Below, piece by piece: positions 53,273 to 62,336 of a stretch of DNA of 64,000 nucleotides. Position 1 is the first letter of the stretch; the number at the start of each line of letters is the position of its first letter. Under the pieces are notes generated by a model. That model did no database searches and was not told the origin of the DNA. It saw nothing but the letters and a program-made list of their open reading frames with translations. The stretch is taken from assembly GCA_951802115.1 (NCBI GenBank), contig CATOPL010000001.1, positions 124,001 to 188,000 of the forward strand. The letters are read 5' to 3'. Position numbers and translations under genes: made by a program. The stretch comes from an uncultured Lachnospiraceae bacterium. Its GTDB lineage: Bacteria; Bacillota; Clostridia; Lachnospirales; Lachnospiraceae.

Positions 53273-56200
53273 TCAGAAAATCAGCTCCTGCTGCTCCACC
53301 ACCTCAATCTGAGAAACAACCATCGTCTCCGGCTCATCGCCCCGGAGATGTTCCGCCCGCAGATACTGCATCCCGCTTCTTAAGCTGGCCTCAATCAGAT
53401 TCAGTACATAGATATTGTCAAACCGGCTGTAGATGGATTCTCCGCCCAGGCCGGTCAGACAAATGAGCTGGGTATTCGTCTTTTTCGCCATATCCATCAA
53501 AGGTTTCAGAAGATGCGCCGCATTGGTCTGTGCAAACGGATTATCCATCAGCAGTACCTTACCCTCATTCCTGTCGGCAAAAAGATCGCTCTCATCTGTG
53601 CGCATATAATAGAGCAGACTGGACAGAATCACAAACGCCGACAGGAACCCTTCTCCGCCGGAATTTTTTGCCACCTCCGCCCAGGTGATCGGATATTCCC
53701 GCTGAGCCTCGATCTTGTACAGGCGAATCTGCACATTTCCGATACCGATAACCGTATCATACAGATTTCTGGTGGTGAGCTGCGTCCCGAAATATTCCTG
53801 TGCGTTTCCATTCTGCGCCAGAATCTGCAGCCCTTTTCCGGCCACCTCATCAATCATATCCTGCAGCCGCAGACGATAAATATTCTCATTCTCTTCCCAG
53901 CGGGGGAGCTGAATCTTCAGCATCTTTACCGGACGCTCACGCACAGTAATCGTGGAATTTGCATCGATACGGTCCATATTCTGATGAACCTCTTTTATAT
54001 ACTCTTCCAGAAGTTCCACAATCTTCTGCTTTTCCTTTTCCACCAGAGAAATATCTACTTCCAGCTTTTCCATCAGACTTTCATAGGACTGAAGTGTTGT
54101 AGACAGCTGACGCAGGATCTGTTCCGACTCATCCGTCAGTCTCAGCATTGTCTCCAGAGGCTTGCGGTAAAAATCTTCCTGAAAAATCTCCATCCGTACC
54201 ACCCGGTTCAGTTCTTCATAAAGCTTTCCTTTTGCCTCCTGTCGTAACTGCGTGCTTCGGCGGTAGTCCCGAATACAGCCACCCTGAAATCTCCGCAGTT
54301 CTTCTCGGTCCATTTCCGCAAAGTCCTGTTCCCAGATTATCGGTTCTCCAGGCGGAAAATCACTGTATTCCGAGAGCGCAGCCAGATTTTCCTCATATGC
54401 CTGCAGACGTTCATTTAACTTCTCTGACTGTCTCTGGAGTTCCTTTTTCTGATACTCCAGCTCTTTTCTGCGCGCTGCAAAATCCTGATCCTGTATTTCG
54501 TTTTTCGGAAGCGGCGCTTCTTTTCCGCATAATTCCAGTATCCGCCTCAGACAGTCTTTTTTCCGCTGATCGGCAGCCGCAATCTGCCCGGTTACTTCCG
54601 TCAGAAGTCCCTGCTTTTTCTCTGTTTTTTTCCTGCACTCTTCCAGCAGCGATTCCTGATGCAGCTCCTCTTTTGGATTGTAAGCTGTTTTGGCCCAGGC
54701 ATTTGGCTCCAGTCGGTAACGCAGCCTTGAATGTTCCAGAGTTTCCGCAGCTGATTTGTATTTTTTCGCAGCGCGGTTCTCCTGTTCCTCCAGATCACGC
54801 AGTTCCCTGGACAGACTGCCGGTAATTGCCGTATATCTGGCTTCCATCAGTTCTACATCGTCTGCTTCCACAATTATATGTTCATCCGTTTCATCTTCCG
54901 CATATTTTTCGTATTTTTGCTGTGTTTCCTTTAGATGCGTGCTTTTTTTGTCCAGACGATCTGTTTCGCGTTCCAGACTTTTCTGCTGCCTTTCCAGCCT
55001 ATCCATACTTTCCTGCGCCAGTTTCTTCCTCTCTTCCAGACGCCGGATGGCACGCCCGCAGCGCTCCAGCTCCAGACGTTCCTGCTCATACTGCGCATAT
55101 TCCTGGCAAAGTCGTTCCAGATCCTCCTGCCGTCTCTGCAGTCGGAACAGTTCCTTTTCAGAATCCCGCAGCAGTTGCTCCAGCTGTTTCAATTCCTCCA
55201 GAAGCGTATTCTGTTCTTCCCGTCCGGAACGGATTTTCTCCTCTGTATCCTTCAGTTCGTGAGAAAGCGCCTTCAGGCTCTTCGCATTTTCTTCCCAGGC
55301 TTCTCTGCTCACAGCCTGGTTTCTCACCCGCTCCTTCCGTTCAAAAGTTTCATCATATTCTTTTTTCCGCTTACAGACAGCCTCCTGCTTTTTTTGAATC
55401 TGACGCCTTTTCTCTTCTACCAGCAGGCTCAGCTTTTCTTCATTCAGCAGATTTTCATTGAACAACAGGTAAAAATGTACATCGGACAGGTTGATAATAC
55501 CGCCGGACTGTTCAACCGGTTTTGCCTCCAGCTCCTCCCGCACGACAATAGGTACCGGAAATGAGGTACAGACTTCCCCAACATTGCGCACTAGCCTGTC
55601 AAGTTCTTTTCCTGACAGGATCAGCGCATAGGGAAGAAACGGATGACTGCGAACCAGCTTAAGATTCTCTTCTTCTGTATACCCGTTTTTCTGCAGCCAT
55701 TCCATACCGTATATAACAGGCAAACCAAGCTCCAGAAATTCCGCCTCCACTGCTTCCGGCAGTTCCAGCGTCCGTCCTTCCGTAAGCTGCCGGCATTCCT
55801 TCTTTAACTGTTCTTCCTCCCATCTCAGGCTCTGAAGCCGGCTGTCCTGTTCCTGAAGCTTTCTGCCGGAAGCCTGCAGAATCTCCTCTATCTGAAACAG
55901 CGTCTCTTCCGGCAGCCCCAGATACTGAAGCACAATTTTACGGTCTTTGAGCTCCTTCTCATATCCTTCTTTTATCTGCTCCTGCTGTCTTTTAAGCGTT
56001 TCCTTCCGAATCTGCTCCGCATACAGCCCCTGCAGGCTCCGTTCCAGGCTTTTCTGCCGCTCCAGACCGTCTTCCTGCCGCTTTTTCTGCCTCTGCCGGA
56101 TACGGATACAGGTTTCGATCTCTTTCGCTCCGGCTTTTTTCCGGATATCCAGCGTTCCAGGCTCATATTCTCCCAGAATGTTGCGGACAAGCTGCTCTCC

Positions 56201-57685
56201 ATGCATCTGATTGTATTGTCTCTCTTGTCGGTCATAAGATTCCACTTGACTTATCAGCGCTCCCTGTCTGGACGCTTCTTCCCGGAGAGACTGCTCATAG
56301 CTGTTGATCTTTTCTTTTTCCGCCGCCGTCTGTGCCGCCAGCTCACTGCACCGTTCCTGACTGCGCAGAAACACTTCTTCATTTTCCTGAAGCATTTTTT
56401 TGTAATATCTGTACAGCGTTCTGCCCAGTCGATCCCGCTCCGGTTTGAGATCTGCTTCCTCCTGTCTGGACAATGCAATCCGCTGCCGGAGTTCCAAAAG
56501 TTCCATCCGGATTTCCGACACGGTTTCCTGCTGTTTTGCACACGCCAGAAGATGGAGCCCGTGTTCGATCTCCCTCGTCTCTCTGCGCAGTGCATCCTGT
56601 TCCGCTTCGATCATGTCCCGGTTACTCACATGATAGCAAAGCTTTTCTTCCAGCTTATACAATTCTCCTGACAGCTTCTCATATTCGATTCTCGCAATCC
56701 GGTCCACAATTCGCTCGGTGTTTGAGAGAACCTCCTGATACTCTTCCTCAGACGCTCTCCTCAGACGTGTAAATTCCCTGATCAGGCAAGCCAGGAGATG
56801 CATCTGCTCCTTTTCCTTCTCTTCCTCTGCCTGATACTGTTCTGCGAATCCCCGAATCACCTCCGCCTCTTCCCGGAACCGTCGTATCGTATCCCGCCTG
56901 CGGATCTTTACCTGATTGTCCCGATACTGCGCCACATATTTTTCCAGAAGATTCTGGAATTCCTTCATCTGATTCCGCTCCCGGTTCAGCCTGTTCTCCA
57001 CCGCATCCAGAAACCATTTCTCGATCAGTCCTTTTTCATCCCGACAGTCGGAAAACAGTTCCGAAAGACCGGACTCTTTCAGATTGACTTTTTTGATAAT
57101 GGACTCCCACTCCCGGTAGTTAATCTGATACTCCATCAGCTTGTCGAAATACTGCCGTGACTGAGCGGCATTGGCGCAATCATAGCAAAAAAAGCGGAGG
57201 GAACTGTCCTTTTTATAAGCGTCAAACATCTGCCTGCACGACGCAAAATTTTTCAGGACCATTTCCTTCGCCCCTTTTTCCACTACCGGAAGATGATGAA
57301 TATCCTGCAGACATGCTTCCCGGTATTCACTGATGAATGTCACCATATCGAGCACTTCTTCCTGCTCTGTCTCCACATCCTGATTCCTGCGGACCATCAT
57401 CCCGGTCAGAACATATCCGGCTCCCTGATCCAGCGCCCACTCCACCAAAATAAAGGACGGTTTTCCGGTAGTAAAATAACTTTCAAATGCTCTGTCTTTG
57501 GCGTCCCGATAGCGTTTATGGACAAATAGCGCTGTTATCATCTGCACCAGTACCGATTTTCCGCCGCCATTGCGCAGAGACAACAATGTACTCTCTCCGT
57601 GAAAATGGAAAGTCTCATCGCTGATGCGGATCGCGTTGTTATTATAATTGATATTGATCAGCCGGACGGCGTTGATCTTACTCAT
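53273..57685 (-). CDS. jetC: Wadjet type II SMC-like ATPase JetC
   Basis: 1470 residues with ABC half-domains at both ends and very long coiled coils between (about 250-1200). N-terminal Walker A LRNGGGKSV at 38-46; C-terminal signature SGGEG at 1342-1346; Walker B KVLLMDNP at 1376-1383. The residue after the Walker B Asp is Asn, not Glu; relatives with DNPF are common in this family, so it is not a lesion. JetC drives loop extrusion on plasmid DNA in Wadjet systems. The ATG overlaps jetB by 8 bases. Confidence 0.92.
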   Translation of the reverse strand: MSKINAVRLININYNNNAIRISDETFHFHGESTLLSLRNGGGKSVLVQMITALFVHKRYRDAKDRAFESYFTTGKPSFILVEWALDQGAGYVLTGMMVRRNQDVETEQEEVLDMVTFISEYREACLQDIHHLPVVEKGAKEMVLKNFASCRQMFDAYKKDSSLRFFCYDCANAAQSRQYFDKLMEYQINYREWESIIKKVNLKESGLSELFSDCRDEKGLIEKWFLDAVENRLNRERNQMKEFQNLLEKYVAQYRDNQVKIRRRDTIRRFREEAEVIRGFAEQYQAEEEKEKEQMHLLACLIREFTRLRRASEEEYQEVLSNTERIVDRIARIEYEKLSGELYKLEEKLCYHVSNRDMIEAEQDALRRETREIEHGLHLLACAKQQETVSEIRMELLELRQRIALSRQEEADLKPERDRLGRTLYRYYKKMLQENEEVFLRSQERCSELAAQTAAEKEKINSYEQSLREEASRQGALISQVESYDRQERQYNQMHGEQLVRNILGEYEPGTLDIRKKAGAKEIETCIRIRQRQKKRQEDGLERQKSLERSLQGLYAEQIRKETLKRQQEQIKEGYEKELKDRKIVLQYLGLPEETLFQIEEILQASGRKLQEQDSRLQSLRWEEEQLKKECRQLTEGRTLELPEAVEAEFLELGLPVIYGMEWLQKNGYTEEENLKLVRSHPFLPYALILSGKELDRLVRNVGEVCTSFPVPIVVREELEAKPVEQSGGIINLSDVHFYLLFNENLLNEEKLSLLVEEKRRQIQKKQEAVCKRKKEYDETFERKERVRNQAVSREAWEENAKSLKALSHELKDTEEKIRSGREEQNTLLEELKQLEQLLRDSEKELFRLQRRQEDLERLCQEYAQYEQERLELERCGRAIRRLEERKKLAQESMDRLERQQKSLERETDRLDKKSTHLKETQQKYEKYAEDETDEHIIVEADDVELMEARYTAITGSLSRELRDLEEQENRAAKKYKSAAETLEHSRLRYRLEPNAWAKTAYNPKEELHQESLLEECRKKTEKKQGLLTEVTGQIAAADQRKKDCLRRILELCGKEAPLPKNEIQDQDFAARRKELEYQKKELQRQSEKLNERLQAYEENLAALSEYSDFPPGEPIIWEQDFAEMDREELRRFQGGCIRDYRRSTQLRQEAKGKLYEELNRVVRMEIFQEDFYRKPLETMLRLTDESEQILRQLSTTLQSYESLMEKLEVDISLVEKEKQKIVELLEEYIKEVHQNMDRIDANSTITVRERPVKMLKIQLPRWEENENIYRLRLQDMIDEVAGKGLQILAQNGNAQEYFGTQLTTRNLYDTVIGIGNVQIRLYKIEAQREYPITWAEVAKNSGGEGFLSAFVILSSLLYYMRTDESDLFADRNEGKVLLMDNPFAQTNAAHLLKPLMDMAKKTNTQLICLTGLGGESIYSRFDNIYVLNLIEASLRSGMQYLRAEHLRGDEPETMVVSQIEVVEQQELIF

Positions 57686-58394
57686 TGTTCTTTTCCCCCA
57701 GTATTTTAAGGACTCTTACGTAATTGTTCTGGTTCAGAAGATTCCAGTCCATAAAATTATCCAGCTTCTTTGTCGTCTTAATCATTTCATCCTGATCCAC
57801 ATATTCCACCAGCCCCTGTTTCTCCAGAAAGAGCAGAATATAGTGAAGAAAACCTTCTTTCGTTGTCCTCGCCCTGGACCCCCGTTCATCCGACTTCAGA
57901 GCCTCATACGCCTGCATCATGTCTGCAAAAGCGATACCCTGACGTTCTTCCTCCTCCTCATCCATACGCTCAGCTCCCTCTTTCAGGCGGCTGGAGATGC
58001 AGTTTTGCAGTTCTCCGGTACGGATATATTCTCTTGCCTTACTGCTGCTTCCCTGCCCGTCGTAAAATTCCACCAGAAGCGTCAGAATTACAAACTGCGA
58101 CAGATAATAAACCTTATCTGTCGCCCCCGACCGGCAAAGAATGCTTTTCAGCTGTCCTTTGGAAAACCCCAGATAATCATTCTCCTCTTTTGGTATCAGA
58201 TAAATCACATTTCCATACCGTTCAATATTGCTGTCCGCAATCTCTCCCTGAGATTTTACCAGATTCTGCACTTCTTCCTGCTCTGTGTACGCACGGTAAA
58301 GAGACGCTTCTTCTTCCTCTTTCAGCTCGTGATGTTTCAGAAGATAATAAAAGATCTCCTGACTCATCCGGACCACATCCAATTCGTATGCCAT
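57678..58394 (-). CDS. jetB: Wadjet type II small subunit JetB
   Basis: 238 residues from ATG 58394, with GGAGGAG in front; the longer frame from 58421 is unsupported. No enzyme motif; winged-helix-like, as expected for a KITE-type subunit between kleisin and SMC. The order (jetA 5 nt before, jetC overlapping) and the size fit JetB. Relatives in type II systems are listed as DUF6063, to the best of my memory. Confidence 0.84.
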   Translation of the reverse strand: MAYELDVVRMSQEIFYYLLKHHELKEEEEASLYRAYTEQEEVQNLVKSQGEIADSNIERYGNVIYLIPKEENDYLGFSKGQLKSILCRSGATDKVYYLSQFVILTLLVEFYDGQGSSSKAREYIRTGELQNCISSRLKEGAERMDEEEEERQGIAFADMMQAYEALKSDERGSRARTTKEGFLHYILLFLEKQGLVEYVDQDEMIKTTKKLDNFMDWNLLNQNNYVRVLKILGEKNNE

Positions 58395-58399
58395 AATCG

Positions 58400-60019
58400 T
58401 TACTCCTCCCTGACTGCCCAAAGCCGTACATTGGAACAGCAGATAGAACGAACCCCGCCAGTTTCATCCGGGATCCCCGGAAATACAACGGTTTTCCCGT
58501 CCTCCACCCGGACTGCGCGGACCCGCACAATCCGTTTTTTCCCTGCATCCGTTTCCGCACCTGCCAGTTTCAGGAGCATCTCGTTTAACTGAAAGTCTTC
58601 CGGATTATCCTGAATATACTCGCAGCGTTCCTTTTGAAGCGCTGTCAGATCAATCTCCCGGCTCTTGATCAGCTCTACCATAACCTCTTTAAAAATCTCC
58701 ACATTCGGGATCAGCTCCCTGCGCTCCTCTTCTTCCATTCGTTCATTCAGCTCCAGAAGAGAGATTCCTTCTTTCCCCGATGCATGGCGGAGCAGGCAGC
58801 CAAGACTGCTCTCATATTTCTTAAGTTTCTCCTGACGGATCCTGTCTTTTTCCCGCTTCCAGCTCTCCTCATCAAAATCCAGCTCTTCTTCGCTGTCTGC
58901 CTCTGTCTTTCTGCGAGCCGGTCGCTGAAGCTGAAAAGCTTTATTCAGGTTGTAAGCTTTATCCACATCCTGATTAAACAAAGGACGCAGAAAATAATCC
59001 AGTCTTGTAAGCGTGTCCGCATCCTTCAGCACCTTATCGTACAATCCGGTCCGAAGCGGGAATCTCTGAATCAATGACATCTGTGAGAGCTGTTCCAGCT
59101 CCCTGGTATAGAGGGATTTAAGATCAAAATGACTGCTTAATATCTTCTGATGCTCATCAATCGTCCGGGTCAGATAATTCTCAATCTCCCGCAGATAGCC
59201 GAGCTTCTCTTTCTCTTTGGACTGAAGCTGTTGCACATTGATATTTCGTTCCTCCAGTTCTCTGGCCCGGCTCTTAACCATTTCCCGGTAATCCTGAAAT
59301 TTCTGCCGGGTGTTCTGAATCGTATCCAGGTTCTCCAGAAGAATTGTCTCATAATCCCGCACGGAGTAGCTCAGAGCATTCCTGCGGATCTTTCCGCAGG
59401 CATCCTGAATCTTCTGAAGCTGAACACGCAGCAGATTAAAGACATTTTTAATCTCATCCACAGCCTTGTCATAACTCTGTTTTTCCAGATGCATCTGAAA
59501 AATCATTTCGTGGATCGTCAGTTTCATATTATTTTCAATTTCCAGAGTAGAGAGCAGCAGATTATATCCATCATCGGTCAGATAATAAGACGTGCGCCGG
59601 AATTCCTGGTCCACATAGACAATGCGGTTAGCCACATAACTGACATGCATATTTCGATATTCATTTTCTTCGAAGTCGAAACCTTCAAAGTACATTGCTT
59701 TTCCCTCATTGGAGAGAATAACATTGACAATAAAATCACCCAGCTGTTTGCACTCGTCATAATTAATGCTTTTATGAAAATGCTGCATATTGACCGTATC
59801 GATATAAGCGCCGATATCATCCATCGTACAGCGTTCTTCTTTGAGCGACTGCTCCATAATATAGAGAAGAACCGCAAAAATAAGATTGATCTGTTCCGCA
59901 CCGGAAGAAAAACCATACTGTTTCCAGGTAGTCTTCTGGATGCTGTTCTGGATCAGCATAAAATGAAGCCCGACGCTCTTCATGCGACGGGGAAAATGTT
60001 TCAGAAAATCATATTGCAT
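58400..60019 (-). CDS. jetA: Wadjet type II kleisin-like subunit JetA
   Basis: 539 residues. A winged-helix N-terminal part (1-150), a coiled coil (about 190-300), an acidic linker (about 373-390) and a winged-helix C-terminus match the MukF/kleisin plan of JetA; type II forms carry the domain I remember as DUF5716. GGAAGGA before the ATG. It starts 62 nt after jetD. JetA bridges the JetC heads and the DNA. Confidence 0.87.
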   Translation of the reverse strand: MQYDFLKHFPRRMKSVGLHFMLIQNSIQKTTWKQYGFSSGAEQINLIFAVLLYIMEQSLKEERCTMDDIGAYIDTVNMQHFHKSINYDECKQLGDFIVNVILSNEGKAMYFEGFDFEENEYRNMHVSYVANRIVYVDQEFRRTSYYLTDDGYNLLLSTLEIENNMKLTIHEMIFQMHLEKQSYDKAVDEIKNVFNLLRVQLQKIQDACGKIRRNALSYSVRDYETILLENLDTIQNTRQKFQDYREMVKSRARELEERNINVQQLQSKEKEKLGYLREIENYLTRTIDEHQKILSSHFDLKSLYTRELEQLSQMSLIQRFPLRTGLYDKVLKDADTLTRLDYFLRPLFNQDVDKAYNLNKAFQLQRPARRKTEADSEEELDFDEESWKREKDRIRQEKLKKYESSLGCLLRHASGKEGISLLELNERMEEEERRELIPNVEIFKEVMVELIKSREIDLTALQKERCEYIQDNPEDFQLNEMLLKLAGAETDAGKKRIVRVRAVRVEDGKTVVFPGIPDETGGVRSICCSNVRLWAVREE

Positions 60020-60081
60020 GGAATATCCTTCCTGCTGCTTTCAGCATCTGTTTCCGGACAGAACTGGATTCTGTAAATATT

Positions 60082-61074
60082 TTATTCATCACTGCAAAAA
60101 TCCGTTGCGTTTAAAATTTCCTGCGGGATGTATGTTCCTTTTTGCAGAATCTGTCTCATTTCTGCCGATATCTCATCCGGAAAATATTGAAAAAACATTT
60201 TTTCAATATTTCGATTCTGCCTGTCTTTCATATCCGGCAGACTCTTTACCCGGACTGCTTTTTTTAGCATGGCCTCATAGGCCGGACAAAACGGTCGAAT
60301 CTGACGCCTAGGAGCGCACAGCCTCATCAGATTTTCCCAGATTCCGATGCCCTCATAGTCCAGATCTCCAAAATACCAGATCTCATTTTGGGAATCCGTC
60401 ATATAAGGCTCCACACAGAGGTCAAAATCCCGAAAAGAACGAAGAATCCCTTTGCCGGCGCCGTAGATCAGCGTCCCTGTCTGCATACCGAAGATTGTTT
60501 TCCCCCCGTTCAGAAGATGGCGGCGCATACTGTAAAATGTATCTTTATTTTCCAGAATCAACAGATTCTGCGGAACCTTTCTGGTGTGAGAATAGTATGA
60601 CAGCGGCTCTGTAGTCTCATAGACGTTCAGTTCTTCCAGAGAAATCCCGCAGTGTTTGAGAATTTTCTTTCCCTGTTCTTTCGTCAAAAACTTCTCCCTG
60701 CCCCAGATTTCAAAGCTGCGCTCGTTCACCGACTGCGGAATATCAGAGCGCCCCTTCTTTTCCCGAAGCCAGGTATTCAGCATCTGTACCCACGCCCGTT
60801 CCTGACGGTAAACCTCCAGATGAGACAGATAATAATCAATCGAAATTGACGGAACAAGGAAAAACCTCAGTTCCTCCAAAAGCGGACCTGTTTCTTTCTT
60901 TTCTTCCGTGAGCCAGTATTCCCGGTAAAGCGCCGGTTTTTTACCATTTTTCCCGGATGCCTTCAAAGGCTTGATCCTGCCCGCTTCCAGCAGTTCTGTA
61001 ATATACTTGTATTGCTGCCCATACTCCTGCTGCTGTTTCGCCGCAAGAAGAGCTTCCAGAGTGATGCGCTTCAT
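60082..61074 (-). CDS. jetD: Wadjet nuclease subunit JetD (Toprim)
   Basis: 330 residues. The N-terminal half (1-165) is the DNA-sensing arm; the C-terminal half is a Toprim domain with Glu175 in LLILENKDTF and the DLD pair at 237-239 in YFGDLDYEGIGIW. These residues bind the metal ions that let JetD cut closed-circular plasmid DNA. First gene of the operon, right after the promoter at 61149-61177; I expected the gene last, as in the usual A-B-C-D order. Confidence 0.9.
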   Translation of the reverse strand: MKRITLEALLAAKQQQEYGQQYKYITELLEAGRIKPLKASGKNGKKPALYREYWLTEEKKETGPLLEELRFFLVPSISIDYYLSHLEVYRQERAWVQMLNTWLREKKGRSDIPQSVNERSFEIWGREKFLTKEQGKKILKHCGISLEELNVYETTEPLSYYSHTRKVPQNLLILENKDTFYSMRRHLLNGGKTIFGMQTGTLIYGAGKGILRSFRDFDLCVEPYMTDSQNEIWYFGDLDYEGIGIWENLMRLCAPRRQIRPFCPAYEAMLKKAVRVKSLPDMKDRQNRNIEKMFFQYFPDEISAEMRQILQKGTYIPQEILNATDFCSDE

Positions 61075-61148
61075 GAATGTAAATTACTCCTGTATCCGCC
61101 TTTTATCTTTCCGTCCATGCCATACGAGGATTCTTTTTTACTGCTTTC

Positions 61149-61177
61149 AGTATACTATGAAACTGTCCCCTTTTCAA
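61149..61177 (-). promoter_or_regulatory. Promoter of the Wadjet operon
   Basis: Minus strand: TTGAAA (61172-61177), 17 bases, TATACT (61149-61154). About 70 nt leader before jetD. The remainder of the 338-bp gap up to 61412 holds only a poor hairpin (GGGCTGCCAC/GTGGCCC region near 61350-61378) that probably ends the next operon; I see no gene in it. Confidence 0.72.
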
Positions 61178-61412
61178 GGCGAAAAGAGTTTTACGTCTGA
61201 TGCCTGTACAAAACTCAGAGCGTGTTTGAACATTGCCCGCAGACTAAACAAAAGGGCTTCCATAAAATGCACACCTCTCCCTGCGCGCAGCGCTTATATG
61301 GAAATACACAGACAAATAAACTGTCCGTTCCAGTCCCAAAAATGCTGTAAACACAGGGCCACAGTCACATTTTGTGGCAGCCCTTTTCTATAATCATGCC
61401 TGTAATTTTAAA

Positions 61413-62177
61413 CTATGATCCGCAGGTATGTCCTCCGCAGCCATGATTGCCGCAGTTCCCGCCGTGATGCTCTCCATGGTGATCGCAGCGCACGTTCGGA
61501 TTGTAGTCAAGTTCCCCTTTCAGCAATGCTTCCACTGCCTCATCTGCATCTCCGGATACACCGCCGTAAAGTCTGATTCCGGCTGACGCCAGCGCATTTT
61601 GTGCTCCGCCTCCGATCCCGCCGCAGATCAAAGTTTCTACCTGATGCTCTTTCAGGAAACCTGCCAGTGCTCCATGCCCGCTTCCATTCGTGTCCACGAC
61701 TTCAGAAGATATAATTTTTCCGTCCTGAACCTCATACAGCTTGAACTGCTCCGAATGCCCGAAATGCTGGAAAATCTGTCCATTTTCATAAGTTACTCCA
61801 ATTTTCATCGTCCCATAATCTCCTTTTTCTTGAAACTCTCCGGCAATCTTCATACAATGTCCGCGAAAGCAGGCTGAATGTTTCTCGCACAGCATATAAT
61901 TACCACCCGCAATGCGCAGTTCCTTTCCCTGCACCAGACAGTCCGCCAGCTTTTCTCTGGCGCTGCTGTAGATCGCCTGTACCGTAGTCCGGGCCACCCG
62001 CATCTGTACCGCACACTGTTCCTGCGTCAGATGTTCCAGGTCCATCAGCCGGATACATTCAAACTCGTCCAGTGTCATTGTGAGCCCTTCCCACGATGAC
62101 GCCTGACCGTCTGCCGGCGCAAACCGCGCACAGACAGGTTCCGCACAAATACGTCTTCTTTTGCATGGCCTTGGCAT
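61413..62177 (-). CDS. DUF134 HTH regulator fused to a NifB/NifX-type cofactor-binding domain
   Basis: 254 residues. Residues 1-105 are DUF134 (MPRPCKRRRICAEP... LTQEQCAVQMRVARTTVQAIYSSAREKLA), a helix-turn-helix domain. Residues 124-225 are the Fe-Mo-cofactor binding fold (MKIGVTYENGQIFQHFGHSEQFKLYE... ICGGIGGGAQNALASAGIRLYGGVSGDADEAVEALL). The tail is rich in His, Cys and Gly (CDHHGEHHGGNCGNHGCGG), a likely metal sensor. It probably represses its own gene at the palindrome in its promoter. Metal ligand and other targets unknown. Confidence 0.91.
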   Translation of the reverse strand: MPRPCKRRRICAEPVCARFAPADGQASSWEGLTMTLDEFECIRLMDLEHLTQEQCAVQMRVARTTVQAIYSSAREKLADCLVQGKELRIAGGNYMLCEKHSACFRGHCMKIAGEFQEKGDYGTMKIGVTYENGQIFQHFGHSEQFKLYEVQDGKIISSEVVDTNGSGHGALAGFLKEHQVETLICGGIGGGAQNALASAGIRLYGGVSGDADEAVEALLKGELDYNPNVRCDHHGEHHGGNCGNHGCGGHTCGS

Positions 62178-62265
62178 TTTCCTACCTCCGACTGCCGTCA
62201 GACACCCATGGAAGACCCCGGAGCAAACCCTTACATAACGCTCCCCGGATGTCCTCTCTAAGTCT

Positions 62266-62293
62266 ATTATAACTCGTATTTGACATATGTCAA
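62266..62293 (-). promoter_or_regulatory. Promoter with palindromic operator of the DUF134 gene
   Basis: Minus strand: TTGACA (62288-62293), 16 bases, TATAAT (62266-62271). The -35 lies inside a perfect 14-bp palindrome TTGACATATGTCAA (62280-62293), a clear candidate operator. Confidence 0.72.
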
Positions 62294-62336
62294 TAATATA
62301 CGATACATCCTTTTATCCCACATGGATATCCGTCGT

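Noticed and set aside
57648-60076. Plus-strand open frames of 308-314 codons opposite jetA and jetB
   Set aside because: Both are shadows of jet genes with no domain, promoter or ribosome site.
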